Part shown: in pieces, positions 8,666 to 16,926 of the stretch | Layout: each line of letters begins with the position of its first letter | Position numbering within the stretch: position 1 is the stretch's first letter | DNA from: Rhodospirillaceae bacterium | Lineage (GTDB): Bacteria; Pseudomonadota; Alphaproteobacteria; UBA828 | Length of the DNA stretch: 64,000 nt | Direction of reading: 5' to 3' | Assembly (NCBI GenBank): GCA_002728135.1 | Contig: PBVE01000023.1 | Location: 248,001-312,000, forward strand | Position numbers and translations under genes: made by a program | The notes under the pieces: generated by a model | Database searches by the model: none | What the model was told of the DNA's origin: nothing | What the model saw: the letters and a program-made list of their open reading frames with translations, nothing else

Positions 8666-9700
8666 CTAACTCTTTTTGGGCTATCTCTATTATTATTTAT
8701 TGCATCTTGCTCTCCTCCAACGGAAGTTATTAAAACCAGTAATCTTACTTACGATGCGAATCTTCAGAAGAGCTTGACATCAATTGCTTTACCCCAAAAT
8801 AATTTTAAATTTGATTATTTTATCTCTGATCATGGATATTCTTTACGCTATGGCTTTTCATTAGTGGATGAGTCTAGAGGAACAATAGTCATTGCTCCAG
8901 GCCAATCGGAGTTTATTGAAGGTTATTTTGAGTTAATCAATGACTTTAATCAAAATAATTACAATGTATGGATAATGGATTGGCATGGACAAGGAGGTTC
9001 TGATCACGCTTTAACGGACTACAATAGAGCCGGAACAAACTTTAAAAATGATCAAGATGATATAAAAAAATTTATTTCACAGATAGTAGTATATGAAGAT
9101 CATATGCCCCCTATAATTTTTGCCCATTCTATGGGCGCACATATACTACTTGGTCTTCTTAGCTCTGGACAAGTGGCTATAGATAGAGCTGTTCTTTCAG
9201 CTCCTATGATAACTGTCAAAACAGGATTATTCCCTCATGGACTTAGTTCCTTTGTTGCAGGCTTTGCATCAACATTGGGTTTAGGGTGGTGGTATGCACC
9301 AGGAAATAATGAATGGATTGATGATATAAATTATGCTGCTAATGATAATCAGAATACATCTGACTCTGAACGTTCATTTCTTAAGCAAAAATGGAGGCGG
9401 TCTTTAGAACACACTAGGAAGTCGTATGGGGTTACTCTTATGTGGTTTAATAACTATGTGAATTCCAGAAAACGAATTTTTAATAGTAGTGTTTTGCCAA
9501 ATACAAAAACTAAAATATTAATGACTATTCCAGAAATTGATGTTTTAGTCGTTCCAGAAGACAGCCTTAAATTATGTAGTAAAATTATTAATTGTAGATC
9601 TATATTTTATAAAGGTGCTCGTCATGAGCTCTATCTAGAACGAAATGGTATTAGGGAAAAGTGGCTAGGCCATATATATAAATGGTTGAATAGCAAATAA
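8606..9700 (+). CDS. alpha/beta hydrolase lipoprotein (monoacylglycerol lipase-like)
   Basis: A 364-residue serine hydrolase predicted to be an envelope lipoprotein. Residues about 16-35 form a signal peptide that ends in the lipobox LFIASC, so the Cys would carry the lipid anchor. The alpha/beta-hydrolase core is of the lysophospholipase/monoacylglycerol lipase type (Hydrolase_4): IVIAPGQSE, then MDWHGQGGSD and the nucleophile elbow FAHSMGAH; a late Asp (PEIDVLVVPED) and His (ARHELYLE) complete the triad. The start is TTG at 8606, picked because AGGGGGG lies 5 bases upstream and no ATG fits. It likely cleaves an acylglycerol or other ester at the membrane. A gap of 281 bases separates it from gcrA. 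Confidence 0.85.
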   Translation: MLVGFVSTLKVRRCHSVNLGLTLFGLSLLLFIASCSPPTEVIKTSNLTYDANLQKSLTSIALPQNNFKFDYFISDHGYSLRYGFSLVDESRGTIVIAPGQSEFIEGYFELINDFNQNNYNVWIMDWHGQGGSDHALTDYNRAGTNFKNDQDDIKKFISQIVVYEDHMPPIIFAHSMGAHILLGLLSSGQVAIDRAVLSAPMITVKTGLFPHGLSSFVAGFASTLGLGWWYAPGNNEWIDDINYAANDNQNTSDSERSFLKQKWRRSLEHTRKSYGVTLMWFNNYVNSRKRIFNSSVLPNTKTKILMTIPEIDVLVVPEDSLKLCSKIINCRSIFYKGARHELYLERNGIREKWLGHIYKWLNSK

Positions 9701-9884
9701 TAAAATAAAAAGTCTTCCAAATTGTTCAATTGAATCTAACAAAAACAAATTTAAATGGCCTTTTTGTTTATTTATTATTTTAATAAGACTCTGAAATAAA
9801 TATAAATTTTACCCTGTGTTAATTTTTTACAATATATTGACAAATTTTGTGAATTCAACACTTGCTTATAGCGGTTAATACTGT

Positions 9885-9980
9885 ATGTTGAGGGTTGCTG
9901 TCGGAAAGGCACTACTGATTGTGCGCCCTTTGGGTATTAGTTACGATGGGCCACCGTTCTTAATGTTAAAAGGAGGGTAA
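9885..9980 (+). other. possible 31-codon leader ORF / structured leader upstream of gcrA
   Basis: The bases just before gcrA are much richer in G+C than the rest of the gap (31 of 60 in the line at 9901, against 11 of 60 at 9781). This stretch contains an ORF, ATG 9885 to TAA 9978-9980, that stops one base before the gcrA ATG and whose last codons overlap the gcrA ribosome site (GGAGG). The ORF has no clear ribosome site of its own. The same bases can fold: AAAGGCAC (9905-9912) pairs with GTGC...CCTTT (9921-9931) with a small bulge. It could be a leader peptide, an RNA control element, or chance. No known RNA family was recognised. Confidence 0.25.
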
Positions 9981-9981
9981 A

Positions 9982-10383
9982 ATGACGACTTGGACTCCTG
10001 AGCGAGTTGATAACCTACGCAGATTGTGGGATGAAGGTCTTACCACTGCAGAAATTGGAAAGCAGATCGGAGTTTCTAAGAATTCTGTAGTTGGTAAAGC
10101 CCACCGGCTTGAGCTACCTTCAAGACCATCTCCTATTCGAAGAGGAATTACAAGAAGACCAGCTAAGTCCGTAAGAAAAACGGTAGTAAAAACGAGAAGC
10201 CAACCACGTGTTCTACCAATTAATCGAACTGGAATGTGTTGCCAGTGGCCGATTGGACATCCAGGTGAGGCGGATTTTCATTTTTGTGGCGATCCTGCAG
10301 TTGAGTCAAAGCCATATTGTGCAAGGCATTACTCAATAGCATATATACATAATAAGCCTAAAGTTGAGGAAGATGCAGCTTAA
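9982..10383 (+). CDS. gcrA: GcrA cell-cycle regulator
   Basis: GcrA is an alphaproteobacterial transcription cofactor that binds sigma-70 RNA polymerase and acts at promoters with CcrM-methylated GANTC sites. The N-terminal helix-turn-helix is clear: TWTPERVDNLRRLWDEG, then TTAEIGKQIGVSKNSVVGKAHRL (residues 20-42). A basic linker with several Arg/Lys leads to a C-terminal Cys/His-rich region (CCQWPIG, FHFCGDP, PYCARHYS), which corresponds to the sigma-interacting domain. At 133 residues it is a little shorter than the Caulobacter protein. AGGAGG 5-6 bases before the ATG is one of the strongest ribosome sites in the window. It stands alone, with 281 and 299 bases of non-coding sequence on either side, as expected for a separately controlled regulator. 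Confidence 0.93.
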   Translation: MTTWTPERVDNLRRLWDEGLTTAEIGKQIGVSKNSVVGKAHRLELPSRPSPIRRGITRRPAKSVRKTVVKTRSQPRVLPINRTGMCCQWPIGHPGEADFHFCGDPAVESKPYCARHYSIAYIHNKPKVEEDAA

Positions 10384-10682
10384 AAATTATTCCGACATAT
10401 TGATCTCTTAAATAGACTATATTTGTGTTAAGCCAGCACTTAAATTTTTGTGAAACTGAAATGTGTGAATTGTGGTATTTTGAGCTGGAAAGTTGAGAAT
10501 CAGGTATAGAATAACTAGTTGCTTTCAAACTAGTATATGACACAGGTTAATTTGTTGAATAAAGGAGTGACTATTTGGCTATAACTCGCCTGTAGTTTTT
10601 TTATCGGTTTCATTGGCTACCTTCAATTTACAATGCTATAACTCTCTATTTCTTATGGAACTCTTTCAGCGGAGATTGTAAA
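10384..10682 (+). other. 299-base intergenic region between gcrA and TPR gene
   Basis: I see no gene here. It holds an inverted repeat ACTAGTT/AACTAGT (10514-10520 and 10528-10534, 7-base loop) with no T-run after it, so it is not a clear terminator. A good AAAGGAG at 10561 is followed only by a very short frame. The last 70 bases contain the candidate promoter given separately. Confidence 0.5.
10614..10642 (+). promoter_or_regulatory. candidate sigma-70 promoter for TPR-bamB-der
   Basis: TTGGCT (10614-10619) and TATAAC (10637-10642) are 17 bases apart, and TG stands one base before the -10 box (TGCTATAAC), an extended -10. It lies 41 bases before the TTG start of the first gene of the run. 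Matches to consensus are 4/6 and 5/6. Confidence 0.45.
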
Positions 10683-11336
10683 TTGGCTGATATTTTTCAC
10701 GATATTGAAGATGCACTTAAACAGGATAGGTTAAAAAAATTATGGCGTTGGGGGCGATGGCCGCTAGCTGCAATAATTATAATTATTATTGGTATAGTAA
10801 TTGCTTTTGTTTTGGTTCGTGATGCCGCTGAAACGAGGAAACTTGAACAAGCTGAAATCTTTCATGATGCATTTAAGGCTCTAGAAGAAGGGAAACCTTC
10901 CGATGCTGCTGAAATGTATCTTGAACTTGCAAAATCTTCAGATGATCCAGCTTATTTGATCTTTTCACAGTTCCGAGCTGCAGAAGCATATTTATCAGAT
11001 GAAAATCTGGCAGGGGCTTTGGAAACTTATGATGTAATTGCTGCGAATACAGATGTCCCACAGATTTATAGAGATTTAGCAATCTACATATCTTCGGATC
11101 TACTCTTAGACACTTTAGATTTTAGGCAGATAAATGAAAAATTAGCACCTATACTTTTAGAGGGCAATATATGGAGACCTATGGCTCAAGAAACACTGGC
11201 ACTTTCGGCTATTAAAGCTGGTAAGAAAGATCATGCACGCGAGTTACTGAGTGCACTTACTCTTGATGCTTCTGCTCCCGAAGGGTTAAAAGATAGGGCA
11301 GCTCAAATTTTAGCTGTGCTTGGCACTGATAAGTGA
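10683..11336 (+). CDS. tetratricopeptide-repeat inner-membrane protein (YfgM-like)
   Basis: A 217-residue protein with a cytoplasmic N-terminus, one membrane helix at about residues 27-46 (LAAIIIIIIGIVIAFVLV) and a periplasmic C-terminal TPR-like domain. The pattern fits the YfgM/TPR_21 family, which in E. coli is an ancillary subunit of the SecYEG translocon. The place agrees: yfgM lies directly upstream of bamB and der in many proteobacteria, as here. The start is TTG at 10683 with GGAGA about 8 bases upstream. The gap to bamB is short, so the three genes are likely one transcript from the promoter at 10614-10642. The likely role is to help newly exported proteins at the membrane; this is by family, not shown. 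Confidence 0.82.
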   Translation: MADIFHDIEDALKQDRLKKLWRWGRWPLAAIIIIIIGIVIAFVLVRDAAETRKLEQAEIFHDAFKALEEGKPSDAAEMYLELAKSSDDPAYLIFSQFRAAEAYLSDENLAGALETYDVIAANTDVPQIYRDLAIYISSDLLLDTLDFRQINEKLAPILLEGNIWRPMAQETLALSAIKAGKKDHARELLSALTLDASAPEGLKDRAAQILAVLGTDK

Positions 11337-11363
11337 ATATCTTTGAACCAACAGGATAAAAGT

Positions 11364-12692
11364 ATGCGAACTGTCTATATTTTCACAATAATAATACCTG
11401 TTTGTTTTTTATTATATGCATGTGGGGAATGGATGGGAGAGCCAGAGGATCCGCCACTACCTGGAAAACGTATATCTGTATTGTTACAGTCCTCAGTAAT
11501 ACAGCCTGACCCAACTGTTTCTGATTTACCTATTAGATTACCGAAGCCTTATATAAATAAAGAATGGCCACAGACGGGGGGTTATCCTGACCGTGCTATG
11601 CATCATCTCTCTGCTTCAAACAATCCAAGTATTTTTTGGAACACTAAATTTGGTTCGCCGTCAGATACAAAGACTCAAATTTTATCAACACCTGTTGTGG
11701 CTGGAGAAAAAATATTTGCAACAGATTCTAAAGGACTTATTTACAGCTTTTCAACAGATTCTGGGGTACTTTTGTGGAGCTATAACCCTAAACCTGAATA
11801 TGAAGATAAAGAAAGTGGCTTTGGCGGTGGTTTAGCTTATTCTAGAGGAAGGATTTTTGCCTCTACTGGTTTTGGAGAGATTCTTGCACTGAATGCAAAA
11901 ACAGGCCAAATAATTTGGCGTTTTAATACAGGTATTCCTTTTAGAACGGCACCAGTTGTTGCAGACAAAAAGGTATTTGCAATTAGTCTAGATAATCAAA
12001 TCTGGGCACTTGACGGTCGTAGTGGAAAAAAATTATGGAGCCATGCTGGAATTTCAGAACCAGCAGGTTTGCTTGGTGGGGCTAGTCCTGCAATAGCAGG
12101 GGATATTGTTTTAGTGCCTTATTCTTCTGGTGAAATAACTGCTTTAAGTATAAAAAACGGTCGTATTATTTGGTCTGATGCATTGGGTAATCAAAATCAA
12201 CTTACAAGCAGTATTTCTACATTCAATGATATTAATGGTAGTCCAATAATAGATAGGGGATTAGCTTTCATAATCAGTCATGGAAGTCACCTTGTGGCTA
12301 TTGATCTTCGCTCAGGTTCACGTGTCTGGGAGCATGATTTAGCAGGTGTCAATACACCTTGGGTAGCCGGAGACTTTCTTTACGTGGTAACTCTTGAAGG
12401 TGAGGTGGTATGTTTGGTGAGGAAAACTGGAAAAATTAGATGGGTTAAATCCTTACCTAGGCACGCAGATCCTGAGAGGAAGGAAGAATCTATAAAGTGG
12501 AGTGGTCCCATTCTAATAAATGATCGATTGCTACTTACTAGTTCTGCTGGAGTTGCAGTTGTAATTTCACCTTATGACGGCCGATATCTCGGTAGGGTTG
12601 TTGTCCCTGATGCCATTAGCCTTCCGCCGATTGTTGCAGATGAAACAATTTTTGTGCTTACTGATCAGGCTAAAATATATGCACTCCGATAA
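11364..12692 (+). CDS. bamB: outer membrane protein assembly factor BamB
   Basis: BamB is the beta-propeller lipoprotein of the BAM complex, which folds beta-barrel proteins into the outer membrane. Residues 1-20 are a lipoprotein signal peptide that ends at LLYACG. The rest is a PQQ-type eight-blade propeller with repeats that carry W/F...D...G...W motifs (VYDADSKGL-like FATDSKGLIYSF, FASTGFGEILALN, FAISLDNQIWALD). I chose ATG 11364 because AGGA lies about 8 bases upstream and the signal peptide then starts in a normal way; a TTG seven codons earlier is the alternative. Length (442) is slightly above the E. coli protein. It sits between the YfgM-like gene and der, the conserved order. Confidence 0.92.
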   Translation: MRTVYIFTIIIPVCFLLYACGEWMGEPEDPPLPGKRISVLLQSSVIQPDPTVSDLPIRLPKPYINKEWPQTGGYPDRAMHHLSASNNPSIFWNTKFGSPSDTKTQILSTPVVAGEKIFATDSKGLIYSFSTDSGVLLWSYNPKPEYEDKESGFGGGLAYSRGRIFASTGFGEILALNAKTGQIIWRFNTGIPFRTAPVVADKKVFAISLDNQIWALDGRSGKKLWSHAGISEPAGLLGGASPAIAGDIVLVPYSSGEITALSIKNGRIIWSDALGNQNQLTSSISTFNDINGSPIIDRGLAFIISHGSHLVAIDLRSGSRVWEHDLAGVNTPWVAGDFLYVVTLEGEVVCLVRKTGKIRWVKSLPRHADPERKEESIKWSGPILINDRLLLTSSAGVAVVISPYDGRYLGRVVVPDAISLPPIVADETIFVLTDQAKIYALR

Positions 12693-12712
12693 TACTGCTT
12701 TGGGGCTCACCA

Positions 12713-14068
12713 ATGTCAATCACAGTAGCTTTAATAGGTAGACCTAACGTAGGTAAATCAACACTATTCAACCGTCTAGTCCAACGACGGGCGGCTATTA
12801 TAAAAGACATACCGGGTGTAACACGTGATAGAAGGGAAGGTGATGCACGGCTTGGTAATCTAAATTTTCGTATAATCGATACCGCTGGATTGGACGATTC
12901 AAATAGTGAGAGTTTTGCATCAAGAATCATGGATCAAACAAAAACTGCCATTCATACGGCTGACATTATTTTGATGTTAGTTGATGGACGATTGGGCGTA
13001 ACCCCTTTCGACCAGCATATAGCAAAAATGATGCATGAAAGTGGTAAAAAAACTATTCTAGTTTTAACAAAGTGTGAGGGGACATCTGGGGATTTATCTA
13101 TACCAGATGCTTGGGGTTTAGGATTTGGATGCCCAATACCAATTTCTGCGGAACACGCTGAAGGGCTTAGTGATTTACACGATGTATTATCATCTTGCTT
13201 TAGGGAAAACTTTGATTGTGATGTAGATAGTTCAAAGTTGGATAAAAAGAAAAAATCATTACCATCACTGAAAATATCAATTGTTGGTCGTCCAAACGTA
13301 GGTAAATCAACACTTCTAAATAGAATTCTAGGGGAGGAAAGATCTATTACGGGCCCAGAATCTGGCCTTACAAGAGACTCAGTATCAGTAGAGTGGGATT
13401 ATATGGGAAGGATAATTCAGCTTGTTGATACTGCAGGTCTTCGTCGCCGTGCAAAAGTAGTTGATGGAATAGAAAAGTTGTCTGCTGCTGATGCCAGGCG
13501 ATCTCTGGGCAAGTCTGAGGTAGTAATTATTATGTTTGATGGATCTGTAGAGCCATCAAAACAAGATTTTTCTATTGCTTCGCTTGCAATAAGCGAGGGT
13601 CGTGCCCCACTTATAGTGTTAAATAAATGGGATTGCGTTAAAAATTCTAAGAATCAACTATTAGGTTATAATAATTTGATTTCTAGAACTCTTTCTCAAG
13701 CAAAAGGTATTTCTATCATTCCCCTTTCAGCTCTTAGTGGAAATGGTATTGAGTTATTAATGCCGGCTGTATTGGATGCACATAGGTGTTGGAATCAAAG
13801 AATCAAAACAGCAGAATTAAATCAATGGCTAGCAATGACATTAGAACATCATCCTCCGCCACTTTCGGCAGGCCGTAGAATAAAAATGAGATATATAACT
13901 CAGGTTAAGTCCAGACCACCAACTTTTACTATATTTTGCAATCTCCCTACAGAATTACCTGAAAGTTACTTACGTTATCTAGTAAATAGTTTGAGAGATG
14001 AGTTCAATCTTCTTGGGGTTCCCATACGCATTAATTTAAAAAAAGGGAAAAACCCCTATGTTAAATGA
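12713..14068 (+). CDS. der: ribosome biogenesis GTPase Der (EngA)
   Basis: Der is an essential GTPase with two G domains in tandem that acts in 50S subunit maturation. Both domains show full motif sets: GRPNVGKST with DTAG in the first (from residue 9), and again GRPNVGKST near 192 with DTAGLRRRAK and NKWD. The C-terminal KH-like domain (about residues 350-440) contains the typical KMRYITQVKSRPPTF stretch. Length of 451 fits the family. GGGG lies 8 bases upstream of the ATG. It closes the TPR-bamB-der run, and its stop is 2 bases from the stop of the convergent SDR gene, with no clear terminator between them. Confidence 0.97.
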   Translation: MSITVALIGRPNVGKSTLFNRLVQRRAAIIKDIPGVTRDRREGDARLGNLNFRIIDTAGLDDSNSESFASRIMDQTKTAIHTADIILMLVDGRLGVTPFDQHIAKMMHESGKKTILVLTKCEGTSGDLSIPDAWGLGFGCPIPISAEHAEGLSDLHDVLSSCFRENFDCDVDSSKLDKKKKSLPSLKISIVGRPNVGKSTLLNRILGEERSITGPESGLTRDSVSVEWDYMGRIIQLVDTAGLRRRAKVVDGIEKLSAADARRSLGKSEVVIIMFDGSVEPSKQDFSIASLAISEGRAPLIVLNKWDCVKNSKNQLLGYNNLISRTLSQAKGISIIPLSALSGNGIELLMPAVLDAHRCWNQRIKTAELNQWLAMTLEHHPPPLSAGRRIKMRYITQVKSRPPTFTIFCNLPTELPESYLRYLVNSLRDEFNLLGVPIRINLKKGKNPYVK

Positions 14069-14070
14069 GG

Positions 14071-14787
14071 TCAGACTGATATTTCAACTCTCTGCCCATG
14101 AATATCATTTTCAGTTGTACTTAATTCAACAAATGTATTAACGATATCATCTGGCTGGTTAATTTTTTTCTGATCTTCGCCAGGAAATGCTTCTGCTCGC
14201 ATTTTTGTTGCTACAGGTCCGGGGTCAATCAGGTTGACTTTGACTTTAGTGCGTTCAAGCTCTGAAGCCCAAGTTCTAATCAAGGTCTCAAGGGCAGATT
14301 TACTTGCGGCATATGGCCCCCAATATGGTCTTCCGTTAGCTTTCGTTATGCCAGAAGTTACAAACAAAGCTCTTCCAGAATTTGAAGCACGAAGTAAAGG
14401 ATCAAGGCTTCTAATTAAACGCCAATTTGAAGTAAGATTAACGTTAATTGTCTCATCCCACATTTTGGGAGAATAATGTCCTAATGGACGAAGACCACCT
14501 AAAATTCCTGCGTTAGAAACTAAAACATCAAGTTTTTTGAATCTCTCATGTAATGCTGACCCAAGAAGGTCGATTTGATCACCATCATTTAAATCAAATG
14601 GGACAAGAGTTGGTCGTTTCCCACCCCTAGACCTAATATAGTCGTCTAACTCTTCTAGAGCATTTGTAGAGCGAGCAGTTAAAACTAGGTGTGCTCCTTC
14701 TTTAGCAAAACGTTTTGCAACTGCTGCACCTATTCCTCGCGAGGCTCCGGTGATCAGAGCTATGCGTCCATCCAGCTTTTTAGTCAT
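14071..14787 (-). CDS. SDR family NAD(P)-dependent oxidoreductase
   Basis: A classical short-chain dehydrogenase of 238 residues. The cofactor motif TGASRGIG is at 13-20, NAG at 92-94, and the catalytic Ser145, Tyr159 and Lys163 (YAASK) are all present, so it should be active. The PGPVATKMR segment after the active site also fits. It lies 3 bases after purF on the same strand and is probably cotranslated with it; an SDR gene in this place is common in alphaproteobacteria. Substrate unknown; such proteins are often annotated as 3-oxoacyl-ACP reductase-like, but fabG is clearly elsewhere (27784-28521). Confidence 0.88.
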   Translation of the reverse strand: MTKKLDGRIALITGASRGIGAAVAKRFAKEGAHLVLTARSTNALEELDDYIRSRGGKRPTLVPFDLNDGDQIDLLGSALHERFKKLDVLVSNAGILGGLRPLGHYSPKMWDETINVNLTSNWRLIRSLDPLLRASNSGRALFVTSGITKANGRPYWGPYAASKSALETLIRTWASELERTKVKVNLIDPGPVATKMRAEAFPGEDQKKINQPDDIVNTFVELSTTENDIHGQRVEISV

Positions 14788-14790
14788 AAA

Positions 14791-16242
14791 CTAGCGACTT
14801 TCTGTAAGTAATGATAGTTGTGCTGGAGTGTGGCCTTCGTCATGATCACTTAGAGCAATTGGATATTCACCTGTAAAGCATGCATCACAGAATTGAGGGA
14901 AAGAATTATTTCGGTTGTTTTCTCCACAAGCCCTGTAGAGTCCATCAATAGAAATATATGATAAAGAATCAACTCCAATTATTTTTGCCATTTCTAGAGA
15001 ATTATGTTGAGCAGCAAAAAGTTGCTTTCTTTCGGGAGTATCAACACCATAAAAGCAAGAGTGAGTTGTTGGTGGACTAGCTATACGCATATGTACTTCA
15101 GCAGCTCCAGCATTTCTAACCATCTCTACAATCTTGGTAGAAGTTGTTCCTCTAACAATACTATCATCAACTAATACTACTTTTTTTCCCTTAAGGGTGC
15201 CAGAATTTGCATTATGTTTAAGTTTAACTCCCAAGTGACGAATTTGATCTGAAGGCTCAATAAATGTGCGGCCAACATAGTGGTTTCTTATTATACCAAG
15301 CTCAAAGGGAATGCTTGCTGCTTCTGCATACCCAATAGCTGCAGGAACCCCTGAATCTGGGACTGGAACAACAACGTCTGCGTCTACGGGTGATTCTTGA
15401 GCAAGCTCTTGCCCAATGCGCTTTCTCACATTGTATACACTCGATCCTTCTACCTCACTATCAGGTCTAGAAAAATAAACATATTCAAAAATACAAAATC
15501 TTTGTTTTTGTACTGTGAATGGATGGTAACTTTTCAGCCCATTTTCTGTAATAACAATCATTTCGCCAGGCTTAATCTCTCTAATTAAATTTGCACCAAT
15601 TATGTCAAAAGCAACTGACTCGGAAGCTAAAAGCCATGCATCATCAAGTTGACCTAAAACAAGAGGTCTTATTCCAAACGGATCACGCATTCCTATAAGC
15701 ATATCACTTGTTAATGCTACTAAAGAATAAGCTCCAACAACTTTACTAGTAGCATCTACCAGTTTATCGATAACGCTGATTTGAGGGCTAAGAGCTACAA
15801 GATGAATTAACGTTTCTGTATCAGAAGTTGAATTGAATATACTACCTTTGTCCATTAGGTCACATCTAAGTTGAACAGCGTTCGTAAGATTACCATTGTG
15901 AGCTAAAGCAAAACCTCCAAAGGCATAATCAGCAAACATTGGTTGAATGTTTCTCTCCTCATTCGGACCAGTAGTAGAATACCTATTGTGCCCAATTGCT
16001 GAGTAACCAGGTAATTTTTTAATTACACTAGCATCACTGAAATTATCTCCAACTTTACCGGTGGCACGATGACTGTGAAACATTTCGCTATCACTGGTTA
16101 CTATGCCACATGACTCTTGCCCTCGATGTTGGAGGGCATGTAAACCAAGTGCAGTATGTGCTGCTGCTTCAGGGTGCCCGAAAACCCCGAAAACACCACA
16201 TTCTTCGTGAAACTTATCCTTTTGTAAATGATCACTGGACAT
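14791..16242 (-). CDS. purF: amidophosphoribosyltransferase
   Basis: PurF catalyses the first committed step of purine synthesis, glutamine plus PRPP to phosphoribosylamine. The protein has a short propeptide and the glutaminase nucleophile Cys15 in ECGVFG, followed by LHALQHRGQES and NGNL of the Ntn domain. The PRPP loop VVLVDDSIVRGTT is in the phosphoribosyltransferase half. Cysteines at RFCIFEYVYF, THSCFYG and the CDAC pair near the C-terminus match the [4Fe-4S] class known from Bacillus subtilis, so the enzyme may be oxygen-sensitive. It is 483 residues long. It lies between cvpA and an SDR gene on the same strand, in the conserved radA-cvpA-purF order. Confidence 0.97.
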   Translation of the reverse strand: MSSDHLQKDKFHEECGVFGVFGHPEAAAHTALGLHALQHRGQESCGIVTSDSEMFHSHRATGKVGDNFSDASVIKKLPGYSAIGHNRYSTTGPNEERNIQPMFADYAFGGFALAHNGNLTNAVQLRCDLMDKGSIFNSTSDTETLIHLVALSPQISVIDKLVDATSKVVGAYSLVALTSDMLIGMRDPFGIRPLVLGQLDDAWLLASESVAFDIIGANLIREIKPGEMIVITENGLKSYHPFTVQKQRFCIFEYVYFSRPDSEVEGSSVYNVRKRIGQELAQESPVDADVVVPVPDSGVPAAIGYAEAASIPFELGIIRNHYVGRTFIEPSDQIRHLGVKLKHNANSGTLKGKKVVLVDDSIVRGTTSTKIVEMVRNAGAAEVHMRIASPPTTHSCFYGVDTPERKQLFAAQHNSLEMAKIIGVDSLSYISIDGLYRACGENNRNNSFPQFCDACFTGEYPIALSDHDEGHTPAQLSLLTESR

Positions 16243-16299
16243 TGTAATTACCCGATAATAGAAAATAGATTAATGGAGGAGATGAAAGTATTTTTTGAA

Positions 16300-16926
16300 T
16301 CATTCTTCATTATTAGGTTTCAGTTCCTCTGTTGCTTTTTCAAATTTTTCTTCAGCATCTCTTCTGTTTTTATCTGCTTCTTTTGCCTTCCTGATTCCAT
16401 CTCCTGTTGCTTTAACTCGTTTTTGGGCTTCATGCAAAGTTTTATGCGGAACTATTGAACGAATCAAATCTGCACCGTGTATGATATACGGCATTGTGAT
16501 CGCTTGGTCGACCCATGAAGGTTTATCTTCTTCTGCTACAGCCCAAACAAACATCATTTGGGCAAGACATACTAACAGTGCACCTCGAAATAAACCAAAC
16601 ACAATTCCAAGCATTCGATCCAAAGCTCCAAGTCTACTCTTTTGTATTCGTCCTGCTATAAGTTGAGTTAAAATTGTGAATACGACTAAGGATATAACAA
16701 AAATAGCAGCTCCTGCAGATGCATCTGCAATTAGTTGACTATCGATTAAATCACGGGCTATTGGACGTAAATAATGAAAACCATAAACGGTTGCTATAGT
16801 TGCACCAATCCAAGAGCCTATACCAAGAGTTTCACGAACAACTCCTCGCGAAAAAGCTAGCAGTCCTGAAATCAAAAGAATGATTGCAACGCCAATATCA
16901 ATCAAATTGATGGGTAGTTCAGTCAT
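16300..16926 (-). CDS. cvpA: CvpA family membrane protein
   Basis: A 208-residue inner-membrane protein with four hydrophobic helices in the first 140 residues and a charged, coiled-coil-like C-terminal tail rich in Lys and Glu. It matches the CvpA family, first linked to colicin V production and repeatedly found upstream of purF, as it is here (57-base gap). Its biochemical role is not well known; links to membrane integrity and stress have been reported. The start ATG overlaps the last 8 bases of radA and has AGGAG 4-5 bases upstream, which suggests translational coupling. Confidence 0.9.
   Translation of the reverse strand: MTELPINLIDIGVAIILLISGLLAFSRGVVRETLGIGSWIGATIATVYGFHYLRPIARDLIDSQLIADASAGAAIFVISLVVFTILTQLIAGRIQKSRLGALDRMLGIVFGLFRGALLVCLAQMMFVWAVAEEDKPSWVDQAITMPYIIHGADLIRSIVPHKTLHEAQKRVKATGDGIRKAKEADKNRRDAEEKFEKATEELKPNNEE

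Noticed and set aside
9738-9768. AACAAAAA/TTTTTGTT stem after the lipoprotein hydrolase
   Set aside because: Eight pairs, only one of them G-C, and a 15-base loop; too weak to call a terminator in such AT-rich sequence.
9837-9842. TTGACA upstream of gcrA as a -35 box
   Set aside because: No acceptable -10 box lies 16-18 bases downstream.
16295-16666. Plus-strand ORFs over cvpA
   Set aside because: They lie antisense to a clear cvpA gene in its conserved radA-cvpA-purF place and have no ribosome site.
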